DNA of 64,000 nt. Origin: Xanthomonas sontii (GTDB taxonomy: Bacteria; Pseudomonadota; Gammaproteobacteria; Xanthomonadales; Xanthomonadaceae). A model generated the notes under the pieces. That model searched no databases and was not told the origin of the DNA. It was given only the letters and a program-made list of their open reading frames with translations. The position numbers and the translations under genes were made by a program. The stretch is from positions 1,079,001-1,143,000 of the forward strand of contig NZ_CP132342.1 in NCBI RefSeq assembly GCF_040529055.1, written 5' to 3'. Positions 8,524 through 17,906 of this stretch are shown here, piece after piece (the first letter of the stretch is position 1; every line of letters starts with the position of its first letter).

Positions 8524-9819
8524 ATGAGCACCACGCTGCAGACCGCCGAACAGATCCAGCGCGACTGGGACACCGATCCGCGCTGGGCCGGGATCACCCG
8601 CAACTACACCGCCGCCGACGTGGTGCGCCTGCGCGGCACGGTGCACGTGGAGCATTCGCTGGCCCGGCTCGGTGCCGAGAAGCTGTGGAAGTACCTGCAC
8701 GAAAAGGATTTCGTCAACGCGCTGGGCGCGCTGACCGGCAACCAGGCGATGCAGCAGGTCAAGGCCGGGCTCAACGCCATTTACCTGTCCGGCTGGCAGG
8801 TCGCCGCCGACGCCAACCTGGCCGGGCAGATGTACCCGGACCAGTCGCTGTATCCGGCCGACTCGGTGCCGGCGGTGGTCAAGCGCATCAACAACACGCT
8901 GCTGCGCGCCGACCAGTTGCACCATGCCGAAGGCAAGGACGAGATCGACTTCCTGCAGCCGATCGTGGCCGATGCCGAGGCCGGGTTCGGCGGCGTGCTC
9001 AATGCCTTCGAGCTGATGAAGGCGATGATCGAGGCCGGCGCGGCCGGCGTGCACTTCGAGGACCAGCTGGCCTCGGTGAAGAAGTGCGGACACATGGGCG
9101 GCAAGGTGCTGGTGCCGACCCGCGAGGCGATCGAGAAGTTGAACGCCGCGCGTCTGGCTGCCGACGTGATGGGCGTGCCGACCCTGCTGGTGGCGCGCAC
9201 CGATGCCGAGGCCGCCGACCTGGTGACCAGCGACATCGACCCCAACGATCGCCCGTTCACCACCGGCGAGCGCACGGTCGAGGGCTTCTTCCGCACCCAC
9301 AAGGGCCTGGACCAGGCGATCAGCCGCGGCCTGGCGTACGCGCCCTACGCCGACCTGATCTGGTGCGAGACCGGCAAGCCGGACCTGGAGTTCGCGCGCA
9401 AGTTCGCCGAGGCCATCCACGCCAAGTTCCCCGGCAAGCTGCTGGCCTACAACTGTTCGCCCAGCTTCAACTGGAAGAAGAACCTGGACGACGCCACCAT
9501 CGCCAAGTTCCAGCGCGAGATCGCCAGCTACGGCTACAAGTTCCAGTTCATCACCCTGGCCGGCTTCCATGCGCTGAACTACTCGATGTTCAACCTGGCG
9601 CACGGCTACGCGCGCCGGCAGATGAGCGCCTTCGTCGAACTGCAGGAGGCCGAGTTCGCCGCCGCCGACCGTGGCTTCACCGCGGTCAAGCACCAGCGCG
9701 AGGTCGGCACCGGCTACTTCGATGCGGTGACCCAGGCAATCCAGCAGGGCCAGTCCTCGACCACCGCGCTGAAGGGCTCGACCGAGGAAGAACAGTTCCA
9801 TGGCGAGAAAGCGGCCTGA
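8524..9819 (+). CDS. aceA: Isocitrate lyase
   Basis: A 431-residue isocitrate lyase, which cleaves isocitrate to glyoxylate and succinate. The active-site signature KKCGHMGG is present, as are [10 protein letters not shown] (metal site region) and [14 protein letters not shown]. The start at 8524 has AGGAG upstream and gives the usual N-terminus (QIQRDW, then RWAGITR). It lies downstream of aceB on the same strand, probably in one operon. It is followed 50 bases later by a strong terminator. Confidence 0.97.
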   Translation: MSTTLQTAEQIQRDWDTDPRWAGITRNYTAADVVRLRGTVHVEHSLARLGAEKLWKYLHEKDFVNALGALTGNQAMQQVKAGLNAIYLSGWQVAADANLAGQMYPDQSLYPADSVPAVVKRINNTLLRADQLHHAEGKDEIDFLQPIVADAEAGFGGVLNAFELMKAMIEAGAAGVHFEDQLASVKKCGHMGGKVLVPTREAIEKLNAARLAADVMGVPTLLVARTDAEAADLVTSDIDPNDRPFTTGERTVEGFFRTHKGLDQAISRGLAYAPYADLIWCETGKPDLEFARKFAEAIHAKFPGKLLAYNCSPSFNWKKNLDDATIAKFQREIASYGYKFQFITLAGFHALNYSMFNLAHGYARRQMSAFVELQEAEFAAADRGFTAVKHQREVGTGYFDAVTQAIQQGQSSTTALKGSTEEEQFHGEKAA

Positions 9820-9868
9820 CCTGCAGCCAGGCGCGCCGATCGATCGCCCCTCCCTGGCAGGAGGTGGG

Positions 9869-9895
9869 AAGCCCGGGTTCGCCCGGGCTTTTTTT
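9869..9895 (+). terminator. Rho-independent terminator after aceA
   Basis: GCCCGGG-TTCG-CCCGGGC followed by seven or more T, with A residues on the 5' side. A textbook hairpin that ends the aceBA transcript. Confidence 0.92.
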
Positions 9896-10066
9896 CATGC
9901 GCCGCCGTCGGCGGAACGGCGCTGTCTACCGCGTGCGACAGATCGCCGCAGCGGCGGCTGCGACGTCTCTCGCAGGAGCGAGATTGCCTGTGAAACGTAT
10001 CGTGAGGGCGGCGTGTAGGTGCTATGCTCCGCGGACAGGGCCAGCGACGTCACATTAGGGGGCCGG

Positions 10067-11110
10067 ATGAGCTGCGACAGCGCCGCATCCACCGCACGCG
10101 GCACAATTTCCAACGCTGCGGTCGCTCCGAAGCCGAACGAGCTGGCGGTGCTGACCGCCGCAGAATTGCGCCTGTTTTCCGAGTTCGGTCGCGCCCGTAC
10201 GGTGCGCGCCGGCGACGTGCTGTTCCGCCGTGGCGACGGCGGCAGTGCCATGTTCGTGATCACCAGCGGCGTGATCGATCTGGATTTCGGCGAGGACCTG
10301 GTGGTCAAGCACCTGGGCCATGGCGAGTTCTTCGGCGAGCTGGGCCTGCTGATCGGCAATCACATGCGCAGCGCCGACGCGCTCGCCGCCAGCGACGGCG
10401 CCCTGGTGGAACTGGACCACGACGATTTCCAGCGCCTGGTCGAACGCGACCCGGGCGTGGTCGCCTACTTCCTGCGCCGCACGATCATGCGCGTGGTGAT
10501 GAACGAGCAGACCCTGATCCGCCAGCTGCGCCGGCGCAACCGCGACCTGGAAGCGGCGCTGGACAACCTCTACGCCACCACCCACCAGCTCAGCCAGACC
10601 GAGGAGCTGGTGCGGACCGACGAACTGACCGGCCTGCACAACCGCCGCGGACTGATCCTGCGTCTGCAGGAGTGTCGCCGCGATGGCCGCTCGCCCGGCC
10701 CGGGCCTGCTGCTGATCGACTGCGACCGCTTCAAGCACATCAACGATGCCCACGGCCACCTGGTCGGCGATCGCGTGCTGCAGAACGTCGCCAACATCCT
10801 GCGCTCGGTGGCCGGGCCGGACGACACGGCGTGCCGCCTGGGAGGCGACGAGTTCTGCCTGCTGGTGGCCGCCGGCACGGTCGAGGACCTGCGCCGCATC
10901 GGCGAGTTCGTGCTCGCCACCGTGCAGAACCTGCTGGGCGTGCCGCACCCGGCGCCGCACATCTGCCCGGTCAGCATCGGCATCAGCCGCGTCGATCCGC
11001 ATTCGGACTGGAACGACTGGTACGCCAACGCCGACGCGGCGCTGTACGAAGCCAAGCGCCAGGGCGGCAACCGGCTGTACTGGCACGACCTCGCCTCCAC
11101 CCTCTGCTGA
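10067..11110 (+). CDS. Cyclic nucleotide-binding/GGDEF protein (diguanylate cyclase)
   Basis: A 347-residue protein. Residues ~20-140 form a cNMP-binding/Crp-like beta barrel (LFRRGDGGSAMFVI, GEFFGELGLL). A short coiled-coil-like linker (RQLRRRNRDLEAALDNLY) leads to a GGDEF domain with an intact RLGGDEF active site. The inhibitory I-site Arg is absent: the tetrad five residues before GGDEF is GPDD, not RxxD. It probably makes c-di-GMP under control of a small ligand or partner bound by the N-terminal domain; it has no membrane segment. ATG 10067 follows AGGGGG. It precedes the modified-peptide cyclase gene by 28 bases, so the two may be co-transcribed. Confidence 0.85.
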   Translation: MSCDSAASTARGTISNAAVAPKPNELAVLTAAELRLFSEFGRARTVRAGDVLFRRGDGGSAMFVITSGVIDLDFGEDLVVKHLGHGEFFGELGLLIGNHMRSADALAASDGALVELDHDDFQRLVERDPGVVAYFLRRTIMRVVMNEQTLIRQLRRRNRDLEAALDNLYATTHQLSQTEELVRTDELTGLHNRRGLILRLQECRRDGRSPGPGLLLIDCDRFKHINDAHGHLVGDRVLQNVANILRSVAGPDDTACRLGGDEFCLLVAAGTVEDLRRIGEFVLATVQNLLGVPHPAPHICPVSIGISRVDPHSDWNDWYANADAALYEAKRQGGNRLYWHDLASTLC

Positions 11111-11138
11111 GCTACCGCGTCCCTGCCGAGCCGCCGCC

Positions 11139-13778
11139 ATGACCGATGCCACCGCACCGCAGCCCGAGGTCCCGCAGCTTCGTACCCTGCTGCTGACCGA
11201 CCTATGCGATTCGGTGACGCTGGTGGAAAAGCTCGGCGACGCCAAGGCGGCCGAGCTGTTCAAGCGGCACGACTCGCTGGTGCTGGAGTTGCAGCAGCGA
11301 TGGCGCGGCCGTCTGATCGACCGTTCCGACGGGCTGCTGCTGTTGTTCGAACGGCCGATCGACGGCCTCGGCTTCGCCCTGGACTACAGCCGCGGCCTGC
11401 GCGAGCTGGGCACGCAGCGCAAGCTCGACCTGAAGGTGCGCGCCGGCCTGCACGTGGGCGAAGTGCTGACCTGGCGCAACAGCGACGCCGCCGTGCAGGT
11501 GGGCGCCAAGCCGTTGGAAGTGGAAGGCCTGGCCAAGCCGACCGCGGCGCGGCTGATGACCCTGGCCCGGCCCGGGCAGATCCTGCTGTCGGCGGTGGCC
11601 GAGTCCTTGACCCACCGCGCCGCCCGCGAGCTGGGCGAACGCGGCGAGCGCCTGCTGTGGAAATCGCACGGCCGCTGGCGCTTCAAGGGTGTGCCGACCC
11701 CGCTGGAGATCTACGAAGTCGGCGAGATCGGCCACACCCCGCTGCGCGCGCCCAAGCCCACGCCCAAGGCCTGGCGCGACATCCCGCTGTGGCGGCGGCC
11801 GGCGGCGCTGGCGGCGGAAGCGGCGCTGATCGCCGCGTTCGCCGTCGGCGCCTGGTTCGTCACCCGCCCGCAGCCGGCCATCGCCTTCGCCGAACGCGAC
11901 TGGGTGGTGGTGGGGGATTTGCGCAATCTGACGGGCAATCAGGTACTCGACGAATCGCTGGATCAGGCATTCCGGATCAGCCTCGAGCAGTCGCGTTACG
12001 TGAATCTGCTGAGCGATCTCAAGGTGCGGGATACCTTGGCGAGGATGAAGCGTCATCCCAACAGCCGCGTGGATCGGGCACTCGCATCGGAAATCGCATT
12101 GCGCGACGGCGCACGTGCCGTGATATTGCCGACCGTCGCTGAAGTGGGTGGGCGCATCCAGGTCACTGCCGAGCTGATTGATCCGGTGACGCAGGCGACG
12201 GTTTATACCGAATCCAAGACCGGACGTGGCCTGGAGTCGGTATTGGCGTCGGTGGACGCCGTCAGTGGGCAGCTACGGCGTGAACTCGGGGAGGCCATGC
12301 AGTCGGTGGAGCAGGCATCCAAGCCACTTCCACAGGTCACCACGTCCAACCTCGATGCACTGCGCGCCTATGCACTCGGTGTGGAAGCCACTGCTGCTGG
12401 AAAATGGAAACAGGCCGAGCAGAGTTTCCGGGTCGCGACCGACCTGGATCCACAGTTCTCCCTGGCGTATCTGGGGATTGCCCGAGTGCTTGCGGCGACA
12501 TCTGATAGGGCGGCAGCGTTGCCTTATCTAGCGCGCGCGACTCAGTTTTCAGACCGGCTGCCTGCGCGGGATCGCCTGTACCTCAGCGCATGGACAGACG
12601 AATTGAAGGACAGCCCTGCGGCGCTCAGCGGATGGCAACAGCTATCACGCCTGTATCCCGACAATTTTTCTGGGCACGGGAATGCGTTCTGGCATTTGTT
12701 CCAGGCCAATCGCTTCGATGAGGCGTTGTCGCATGCAGTTGCTGCAGACACGCAACAGGATCCGTATCAATCGATAGCGATCGACGATATTGGTCGCGTC
12801 TATCTCGTAAAAGGGCAGTTGCGACGGGCCAAGGCCCAGTTCACGGAGTTCGCATTGAAGGGCAAGAGCGGTCCTGCGCGCAGGCTGGCGAATGTGCTTG
12901 CGCTCCAGGGCAACTATCCTGAAGCGGAAGCGCAGCTTCGTTCGATTCCCCCTAGCGGCTATCCGGATGACGATCTTGTGCCTCACTTGGACCTGATCAC
13001 GATCAAGGTGGATCGGGGAGACTGGGCTGCGGTCACCACGCAGGTGCGCGAGGCGATTGAAGCCAGCGGTTCCGCCAACGACTTCACCCAAGCACAGTTC
13101 GGGTTCGTTGACCTATCGATCCAAGCCATGACGCAGCAGGCAGCCGACGTGTTGCCGCGTTTGAGACAATGGCAAGACGGTCAGTTGCAACGATTGGGTC
13201 GGGCCGCTCCTGGTCAACCTTATGCCGCTGATCGTGCTGCCCTGATCCTTGCTGTCGCCCACCTGGCGCAGCGTTTGGGAGATGACAGCCTGTCATCGCG
13301 TGCATTGAAGGCAACTGCGCCATGGACTGAAGCGACCGCGGACCCTGTACTCGTCAAGTTGACGAGGATCGTGCAAGCAGGTCGTTATCGCCTCGGCGGC
13401 GACTACGCGAGGGCGCTGGAGCTATTGGCTCCGCGCGACGATGACCTGTTGCAGGGGCGAGTGGCCTTGTACCTCACCTTGCAGGCATCGGGCGATTACC
13501 GTCAGGCACTTGAACAGGCTGAGTGGATCGGCAGCCATCGTGGACTCGCCTACGGAGAGGCATCGGCCGCGCAGTCATTGCAAAGCTTGAATGTCGCCGA
13601 TACGCGAATGGCTGAGCGGTGGGCTGCCGAAACCCTGTCGCGTCTGGACAGGGTTCCGGATGCAACGCGGAGGATGCAGGCGCTGCGGGCCGCGTGGCCG
13701 AGCGTCGCCATGCCGCCTTACTTGAGAGAAACGCTCGAAGCGACCTTGCCTGCTTCGAAGCAGAAGATGACGTGGTGA
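11139..13778 (+). CDS. Putative peptide modification system cyclase (class III cyclase-like, TM, TPR)
   Basis: An 879-residue protein. Residues 1-200 resemble a class III nucleotide cyclase domain, with LLLTDLCDS (Asp21), DRSDGLLLLF (Asp64) and VEGLAKPTAARL. The usual transition-state Asn before AAR is replaced, so catalysis is uncertain. One membrane helix lies at ~222-243, then a domain with FRISLEQSRYVNLLSD, then TPR-like repeats to the end. This layout, next to an NHLP-type peptide and a SagB-like dehydrogenase, matches the TIGR04510 type from memory. Composition and codon use change inside the gene near 11890: the cyclase and TM part is GC-rich like the host, the rest is not. The 3' end overlaps the precursor gene tail-to-tail by 61 bases. 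Confidence 0.8.
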   Translation: MTDATAPQPEVPQLRTLLLTDLCDSVTLVEKLGDAKAAELFKRHDSLVLELQQRWRGRLIDRSDGLLLLFERPIDGLGFALDYSRGLRELGTQRKLDLKVRAGLHVGEVLTWRNSDAAVQVGAKPLEVEGLAKPTAARLMTLARPGQILLSAVAESLTHRAARELGERGERLLWKSHGRWRFKGVPTPLEIYEVGEIGHTPLRAPKPTPKAWRDIPLWRRPAALAAEAALIAAFAVGAWFVTRPQPAIAFAERDWVVVGDLRNLTGNQVLDESLDQAFRISLEQSRYVNLLSDLKVRDTLARMKRHPNSRVDRALASEIALRDGARAVILPTVAEVGGRIQVTAELIDPVTQATVYTESKTGRGLESVLASVDAVSGQLRRELGEAMQSVEQASKPLPQVTTSNLDALRAYALGVEATAAGKWKQAEQSFRVATDLDPQFSLAYLGIARVLAATSDRAAALPYLARATQFSDRLPARDRLYLSAWTDELKDSPAALSGWQQLSRLYPDNFSGHGNAFWHLFQANRFDEALSHAVAADTQQDPYQSIAIDDIGRVYLVKGQLRRAKAQFTEFALKGKSGPARRLANVLALQGNYPEAEAQLRSIPPSGYPDDDLVPHLDLITIKVDRGDWAAVTTQVREAIEASGSANDFTQAQFGFVDLSIQAMTQQAADVLPRLRQWQDGQLQRLGRAAPGQPYAADRAALILAVAHLAQRLGDDSLSSRALKATAPWTEATADPVLVKLTRIVQAGRYRLGGDYARALELLAPRDDDLLQGRVALYLTLQASGDYRQALEQAEWIGSHRGLAYGEASAAQSLQSLNVADTRMAERWAAETLSRLDRVPDATRRMQALRAAWPSVAMPPYLRETLEATLPASKQKMTW

Positions 13779-14059
13779 TTGCCATCCACGGTCAGATGGC
13801 TGACCAGCTCCGCTCGCGCCTGTGCGATTTCTTCCTTCGAGGCCAGTTGCTGCGAGGTCATGCAGTAGAACGGAGCGCCTTGCTTGGGCGGGCTCGCATC
13901 ATTGGCCAGTGCTTGGGCCGCCGGGGCGTAGCCCAGGCTGGCAAGCGCCGCAGCCGGATTCTCCTGGAATGTGGTACGGAAGGCGTCGTCCGTGCTCAGC
14001 AGTTCGAGCAGGCGGTCGGCGATATCGGCGGGCAACGGATCATGGTTGGCGGCATTCAT
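13718..14059 (-). CDS. NHLP-related RiPP precursor peptide
   Basis: A 113-residue peptide. Residues 10-45 form the leader-like helix (ADIADRLLELLSTDDAFRTT, then FQENPAAALASLGY), which recalls Nif11/NHLP leaders. A conserved-looking block with TSQQLASKEEIAQARAEL follows, then a short C-terminal part NHHVIFCFEAGKVASSVSLK. Cysteines are at 66 and 100. This fits the mod_pep_NH (TIGR04509) type of putative modified peptide. ATG 14059 is chosen because TTGGAG lies upstream and the leader starts about 10 residues in. Its last 20 codons overlap the opposite-strand cyclase gene. It is divergent from the maturation dehydrogenase. The mature product and the cleavage site are unknown. Confidence 0.82.
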   Translation of the reverse strand: MNAANHDPLPADIADRLLELLSTDDAFRTTFQENPAAALASLGYAPAAQALANDASPPKQGAPFYCMTSQQLASKEEIAQARAELVSHLTVDGNHHVIFCFEAGKVASSVSLK

Positions 14060-14161
14060 GGCAGGATTGGTCTCCAAAGAGCGGTGGGATGGGGGCCACA
14101 AAAGGGACTGCGGCAACTCTCTATCGGCATCATCGCCGCCTAATTGAACGGATTTCCGGAT

Positions 14162-15328
14162 ATGCGTGTACGCCGCTGCTTTCATCTGTTTCTGGAGCCG
14201 CGCGACGTTGGCCGGTTCGATCTGGCCTCCTTGCTCGCAGGGGGCAACGGTCTACGGCGAGAGAGGCGCTGGATCGCCTTGGCTCCCCATCTTGAAGTCG
14301 AGTTGGAGGTCGAGGCCAGCGAGCGGGAGTTGCTGGGCTCGCTGTGTGCAGTCGAATGGACCGAGGCAAGCACCTTGCCCGAGGAGGCGATCCGACTGAT
14401 CGAGATCGGTCTCCTGGTTCGCGAGGATGACATCGCTCAGGATGGCTTTGCCGGTCGCGATGCCGCCATGCGCGCCACGTACTGGTGGGGCCCCGCAGCC
14501 TTGTCCCACAGATTCGGTCGCTGGCAGGGAAGCGACAGTGTGGCGTCGATGGAAGCCAACGGGCTGACGACGGCGGCCGGTCTGTGTGAAAAGCTCGGCC
14601 CGCCGCCTTCCGAAGTGGATTCGCGCTGTGCGCCCGAAGTGCGCTTGCCCTTGCCTCGCCAGGCGGAAGACGCGTTCGACGCCTTACTTGCCCGCCGTGC
14701 GACTTGCCGAAATTTCGACACGGCGCGGCCACTGCCACTAGCGGAGTTTTCGCAGTTGCTGCAGCGAGTCTTCGGCGCGCGTGCCAGGATCGAGGCGAAC
14801 GACATGGCGGCCTTCCTGAAGAAGAATGCGCCCTCTGCTGGCGGTCTACATGCTACCGAGTGCTATTTGCTGATCCAACGGGTGGATGGGCTCGCGCCTG
14901 GCGTGTATCACTACAACCCGGTTGAGCATGCACTTGAGCCGCTGCCTCCACCAGAAATGGCGCTTGGTGAATTGGCACGTACCGCGGTTGCCGGCCAGTA
15001 CTGGTTTGCAGACGCGCCGGTACTAGTGGTGATGGTGCCGCGCTATGCTCGGATATTCTGGAAATACCGCCATCACCCGAAGGCATACCGTGCTCTGTTG
15101 CTTGACATCGGGCATCTATCGCAGTTGTTGTATCTATGCGCCACTCAGGCCAAATGGGGTGCCTTTGTCACGTCGGCAATCAACGAGGTGGACATCGAGC
15201 AAGCATTTGGGCTGGATGGCCTGCATGAAAGCCCTTTGGCAGTGTGTGGCTTTGGTTGGCGTGCGCAGATGCTTGCCACTGCCGAGTTTGATCCGGGCGG
15301 TGATGTCTGGCAGGCGGATGTCTCATAG
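14162..15328 (+). CDS. Putative peptide maturation dehydrogenase (SagB-like nitroreductase fold)
   Basis: A 388-residue protein from ATG 14162; an in-frame TTG at 14144 would add six residues. The N-terminal ~165 residues are specific to this family. The C-terminal half is an FMN-dependent nitroreductase fold, with RRATCRNFD (phosphate-binding Arg), NAPSAGGLHATECYLL and YRALLLDIGHLSQLLYL. SagB-type enzymes oxidise azolines to azoles in RiPPs; a similar role on the adjacent peptide is inferred from the family resemblance (TIGR04511 type) and the location. No cyclodehydratase (YcaO) is visible nearby. It is divergent from the precursor gene across ~100 bases, and its last six bases overlap the convergent cupin gene. 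Confidence 0.82.
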   Translation: MRVRRCFHLFLEPRDVGRFDLASLLAGGNGLRRERRWIALAPHLEVELEVEASERELLGSLCAVEWTEASTLPEEAIRLIEIGLLVREDDIAQDGFAGRDAAMRATYWWGPAALSHRFGRWQGSDSVASMEANGLTTAAGLCEKLGPPPSEVDSRCAPEVRLPLPRQAEDAFDALLARRATCRNFDTARPLPLAEFSQLLQRVFGARARIEANDMAAFLKKNAPSAGGLHATECYLLIQRVDGLAPGVYHYNPVEHALEPLPPPEMALGELARTAVAGQYWFADAPVLVVMVPRYARIFWKYRHHPKAYRALLLDIGHLSQLLYLCATQAKWGAFVTSAINEVDIEQAFGLDGLHESPLAVCGFGWRAQMLATAEFDPGGDVWQADVS

Positions 15329-15823
15329 CGCTGACCTCTCCCACTGCTCCAGCAACGGCCCCTCCGCCCCAAACAGCGGATCGATGCACGGAACCGGCAC
15401 CTGCGCGATCCGTTGCAGCATCGTGGCGTCGGGCGCCTGACGGCAGATGTCCCAGTCCTGGCCGTCCGGATAGGCGCCGACGACCATGAAGTCGGCGCTG
15501 GCCGACAGCCGGCAATGGCCTGTCCCGGCCGGCAGTAGCAGCGCATCGCCGGCAGCGAGCGCGACCTCGATGCCGACCGGGCCGCCGAGCAGCACGCGGG
15601 CGCTGCCGCGGGCGACGCCGAGCATTTCGTGCGCGGTGGAATGGTAGTGGTGATAGTCGTAGATGCCGTCGCGCCATTGCGGCGGCCAGCCGTGCGCGGC
15701 GAAGCGGCGTTCGAAGCCGTCGGCGTCGAGGGTGCCGACGCACTGCCGGTAGTGCAGCACTGGCAGGAACGGGTGGTTGGGCACCCAGTCGTGTGGCGGC
15801 AGTTGCCAGTGGTCCAGTGACAT
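15323..15823 (-). CDS. Cupin domain protein (YjlB-like)
   Basis: A 166-residue soluble cupin. The first motif is HYHSTAHEMLGVARGSARVL (His/His/Glu metal set), followed by VGIEVALAAGDALLLPAGTGHC with the second-motif His. Function is unknown; related proteins are small metal-binding enzymes or sensors. It returns to host-like GC-rich composition right after the RiPP cassette. A near-perfect palindrome sits ~20 bases upstream of its start, and a long hairpin separates it from the sulP stop. Confidence 0.85.
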   Translation of the reverse strand: MSLDHWQLPPHDWVPNHPFLPVLHYRQCVGTLDADGFERRFAAHGWPPQWRDGIYDYHHYHSTAHEMLGVARGSARVLLGGPVGIEVALAAGDALLLPAGTGHCRLSASADFMVVGAYPDGQDWDICRQAPDATMLQRIAQVPVPCIDPLFGAEGPLLEQWERSAL

Positions 15824-15840
15824 CGGCGGATCTCCTGCAT

Positions 15841-15869
15841 GGCCGTTAGCAGTTCGATGCTAATCGGCC
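15841..15869. promoter_or_regulatory. Palindrome upstream of cupin gene
   Basis: GGCCG-TTAGCA-GTTCGA-TGCTAA-T-CGGCC: arms pair except for one bulged T. It lies 18-46 bases before the cupin start on its template, so it may be an operator or a leader hairpin. Confidence 0.4.
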
Positions 15870-15883
15870 GATGTCGTCGCCAT

Positions 15884-15933
15884 GTCGGCACGCGGGACGG
15901 CGCGCGGCGTGACCGCGCGCTGCGCCGTGCCGA
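15884..15933 (-). terminator. Long GC-rich hairpin between sulP and cupin genes
   Basis: GTCGGCACG...GGCGCGCGG-CGTGA-CCGCGCGC...CGTGCCGAC forms a long interrupted stem just past the sulP stop. There is no T-run, so it is a weak terminator candidate or an mRNA-stabilising hairpin. Confidence 0.35.
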
Positions 15934-15954
15934 CACGATCGTCCCGGCCGGGCC

Positions 15955-17577
15955 TCAATGCAGCGGAACGCTTTCCACATCGTCGCGCTGGTGCCTGCCC
16001 AGCCGCCCGACCATCGCCGCACTGTCCGGGTTCAGTCCCAGCACCTGGACCTGCGCGCCGTGGCGACGGAATTTCATCACCACCTGATCCAGCGCGCCGA
16101 TGGCGCTGATGTCCCAGATGTGCGCGTCGCTCAGATCCAGGGTGACCCGCGCCGGCGCGTGGGCGAAGTCGAAGGCACCGGCGAAGCCGCCGGCCGAGGC
16201 GAAGAACAGTTGGCCGCGGATGCGGTAGGTGTGGCCGCCATCGGCGTCCTCGCTGCGCGCGATGTGCAGCATGCGCCCGACCTTGCGCGCGAAGAACAGC
16301 GCCGACAGCAGCACGCCGGTGAGCACGCCGCGCGCCAAGTCGTGGGTGGCCACGGTCACCGCGACGGTGCCGAGCATCACCACGCTGGAACTGGTCGGAT
16401 GGGTGCGCAATTGCGCCAGCGAGCGCCAGCTGAACGTGCCCACCGAGACCATGATCATCACCGCCACCAGCGCGGCCATCGGGATCTGCCGCACCCAGGC
16501 GCCGGCGAACACTACCAGCAGCAACAGCACGCTGCCGGCGACCAGCGCGGACAGCCGGCCGCGCCCGCCGGACTTCACGTTGATCACCGATTGCCCGATC
16601 ATCGCGCAGCCGGCCATGCCGCCGAACAGGCCGCTGACGATGTTGGCCACGCCCTGGCCCACGCATTCGCGGTTCTTGTCGCTGGGCGTGTCGGTCATGT
16701 CGTCGACGATCTGCGCGGTCATCATCGACTCGAGCAGGCCGACCACCGCCATCGTCGCCGATACCGGAAACACGATCCGCAGCGTCTCCAGCGTCCACGG
16801 CACGCTCGGCAGCAGCAGGCTGGGCAGGCGATCGGGCAATTGCCCCTTGTCGCCGACGGTGGGGACGTGGATGCCGAAGTACAGTGCCAGCCCGGTCAGC
16901 AGCACGATCGCCACCAACGGCGGCGGCACGGCCAGGCCGCGCGTCCAGCGGTGCCCCAACAGCAGCGCCGCGGCGCCACCCACGGCGACCGGCAGCAGCG
17001 TCCACGGCGCCATGCTGCCTGCCGTTAGGGCCGCGCCCAGCACCAGCAGCCACAGGCCGATGCCGGGAAAGCTGCGCCGCGACAGCCAGGGCAGGCCGTA
17101 GATCAGCAGCAGGCCCAGCGCCACCAGCGGATACACCGGCACCGGTACGCCGATCAGCTCGGGCAGTTGCGCCATGAAGATCAGGATCGCCAGCGCATTG
17201 ACGAAGCCGGTGATCACCGAGCGCGAGACGAAGCGCATCAGCGCGCCGAGCTTGAACAGCCCGGCCAGGATCTGCAGCACGCCGGTCAGCAGCGTGGCTG
17301 CGAGTAGATAGGGCACGCCGTGCTCCTTGACCAGGCCGATCATCAGCAGCGCCATCGCGCCGGTGGCGGCGGAAATCATGCCGGGGCGCCCGCCGGCGAA
17401 GGCGATGGTCACGCAGATGCAGAAGGCGGCATAGAGGCCGATCTTGGGATCGACGCCGGCGATGATCGAGAACGCGATCGCCTCGGGAATCAGCGCCAAT
17501 GCCACGACCAGGCCGGCGAGCACGTCGCCACGGAGATTGCCGCACCAGGACTGGCGCAGGGAAGAGGAAAATTTCAA
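15955..17577 (-). CDS. SulP family inorganic anion transporter with STAS domain
   Basis: A ~540-residue inner-membrane protein. It has 10-12 hydrophobic helices in the N-terminal ~420 residues ([20 protein letters not shown] at the start, [20 protein letters not shown] in the core) and a C-terminal STAS domain ([20 protein letters not shown]). SulP proteins carry sulfate, bicarbonate or other anions; the substrate here is not known. No ATG gives a sensible start: a TTG at 17577 ([11 protein letters not shown]) has GGGAG 8 bases upstream and starts just before the first membrane segment. The longer frame to 17676 reads through low-quality sequence. Confidence 0.9.
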   Translation of the reverse strand: MKFSSSLRQSWCGNLRGDVLAGLVVALALIPEAIAFSIIAGVDPKIGLYAAFCICVTIAFAGGRPGMISAATGAMALLMIGLVKEHGVPYLLAATLLTGVLQILAGLFKLGALMRFVSRSVITGFVNALAILIFMAQLPELIGVPVPVYPLVALGLLLIYGLPWLSRRSFPGIGLWLLVLGAALTAGSMAPWTLLPVAVGGAAALLLGHRWTRGLAVPPPLVAIVLLTGLALYFGIHVPTVGDKGQLPDRLPSLLLPSVPWTLETLRIVFPVSATMAVVGLLESMMTAQIVDDMTDTPSDKNRECVGQGVANIVSGLFGGMAGCAMIGQSVINVKSGGRGRLSALVAGSVLLLLVVFAGAWVRQIPMAALVAVMIMVSVGTFSWRSLAQLRTHPTSSSVVMLGTVAVTVATHDLARGVLTGVLLSALFFARKVGRMLHIARSEDADGGHTYRIRGQLFFASAGGFAGAFDFAHAPARVTLDLSDAHIWDISAIGALDQVVMKFRRHGAQVQVLGLNPDSAAMVGRLGRHQRDDVESVPLH

Positions 17578-17790
17578 GGTAAACGCTCCCGAAACCGCCC
17601 TGTCGCAGGGCAGCGCTCGCTGTATGCAATGGAAAACCAACAACCTGCGGCCTGCCGTCGAGGCGGGCCGATGCAAGCTGCGGGTGTCAGGGTGGCGTCA
17701 TGGGAAGCGCGTAGTGAGAGAGCGGCGCGAGCAGGCGCGCGGCCAGTATACGCGATGGCTGCCGCCGCGCCCGCTGTGACCGCCTGTACG

Positions 17791-17836
<46 letters not shown>

Positions 17837-17906
17837 ACGACTCACGTTGCGCTCACTTTCGCCGCGCAGAATGTGCGGATCGCAACGCCGTATCGTGGAG
17901 TCGGCC

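Noticed and set aside
10820..10870. Possible c-di-GMP inhibitory site in the GGDEF protein
   Set aside because: The tetrad five residues before GGDEF is GPDD, not RxxD, so the I-site is absent.
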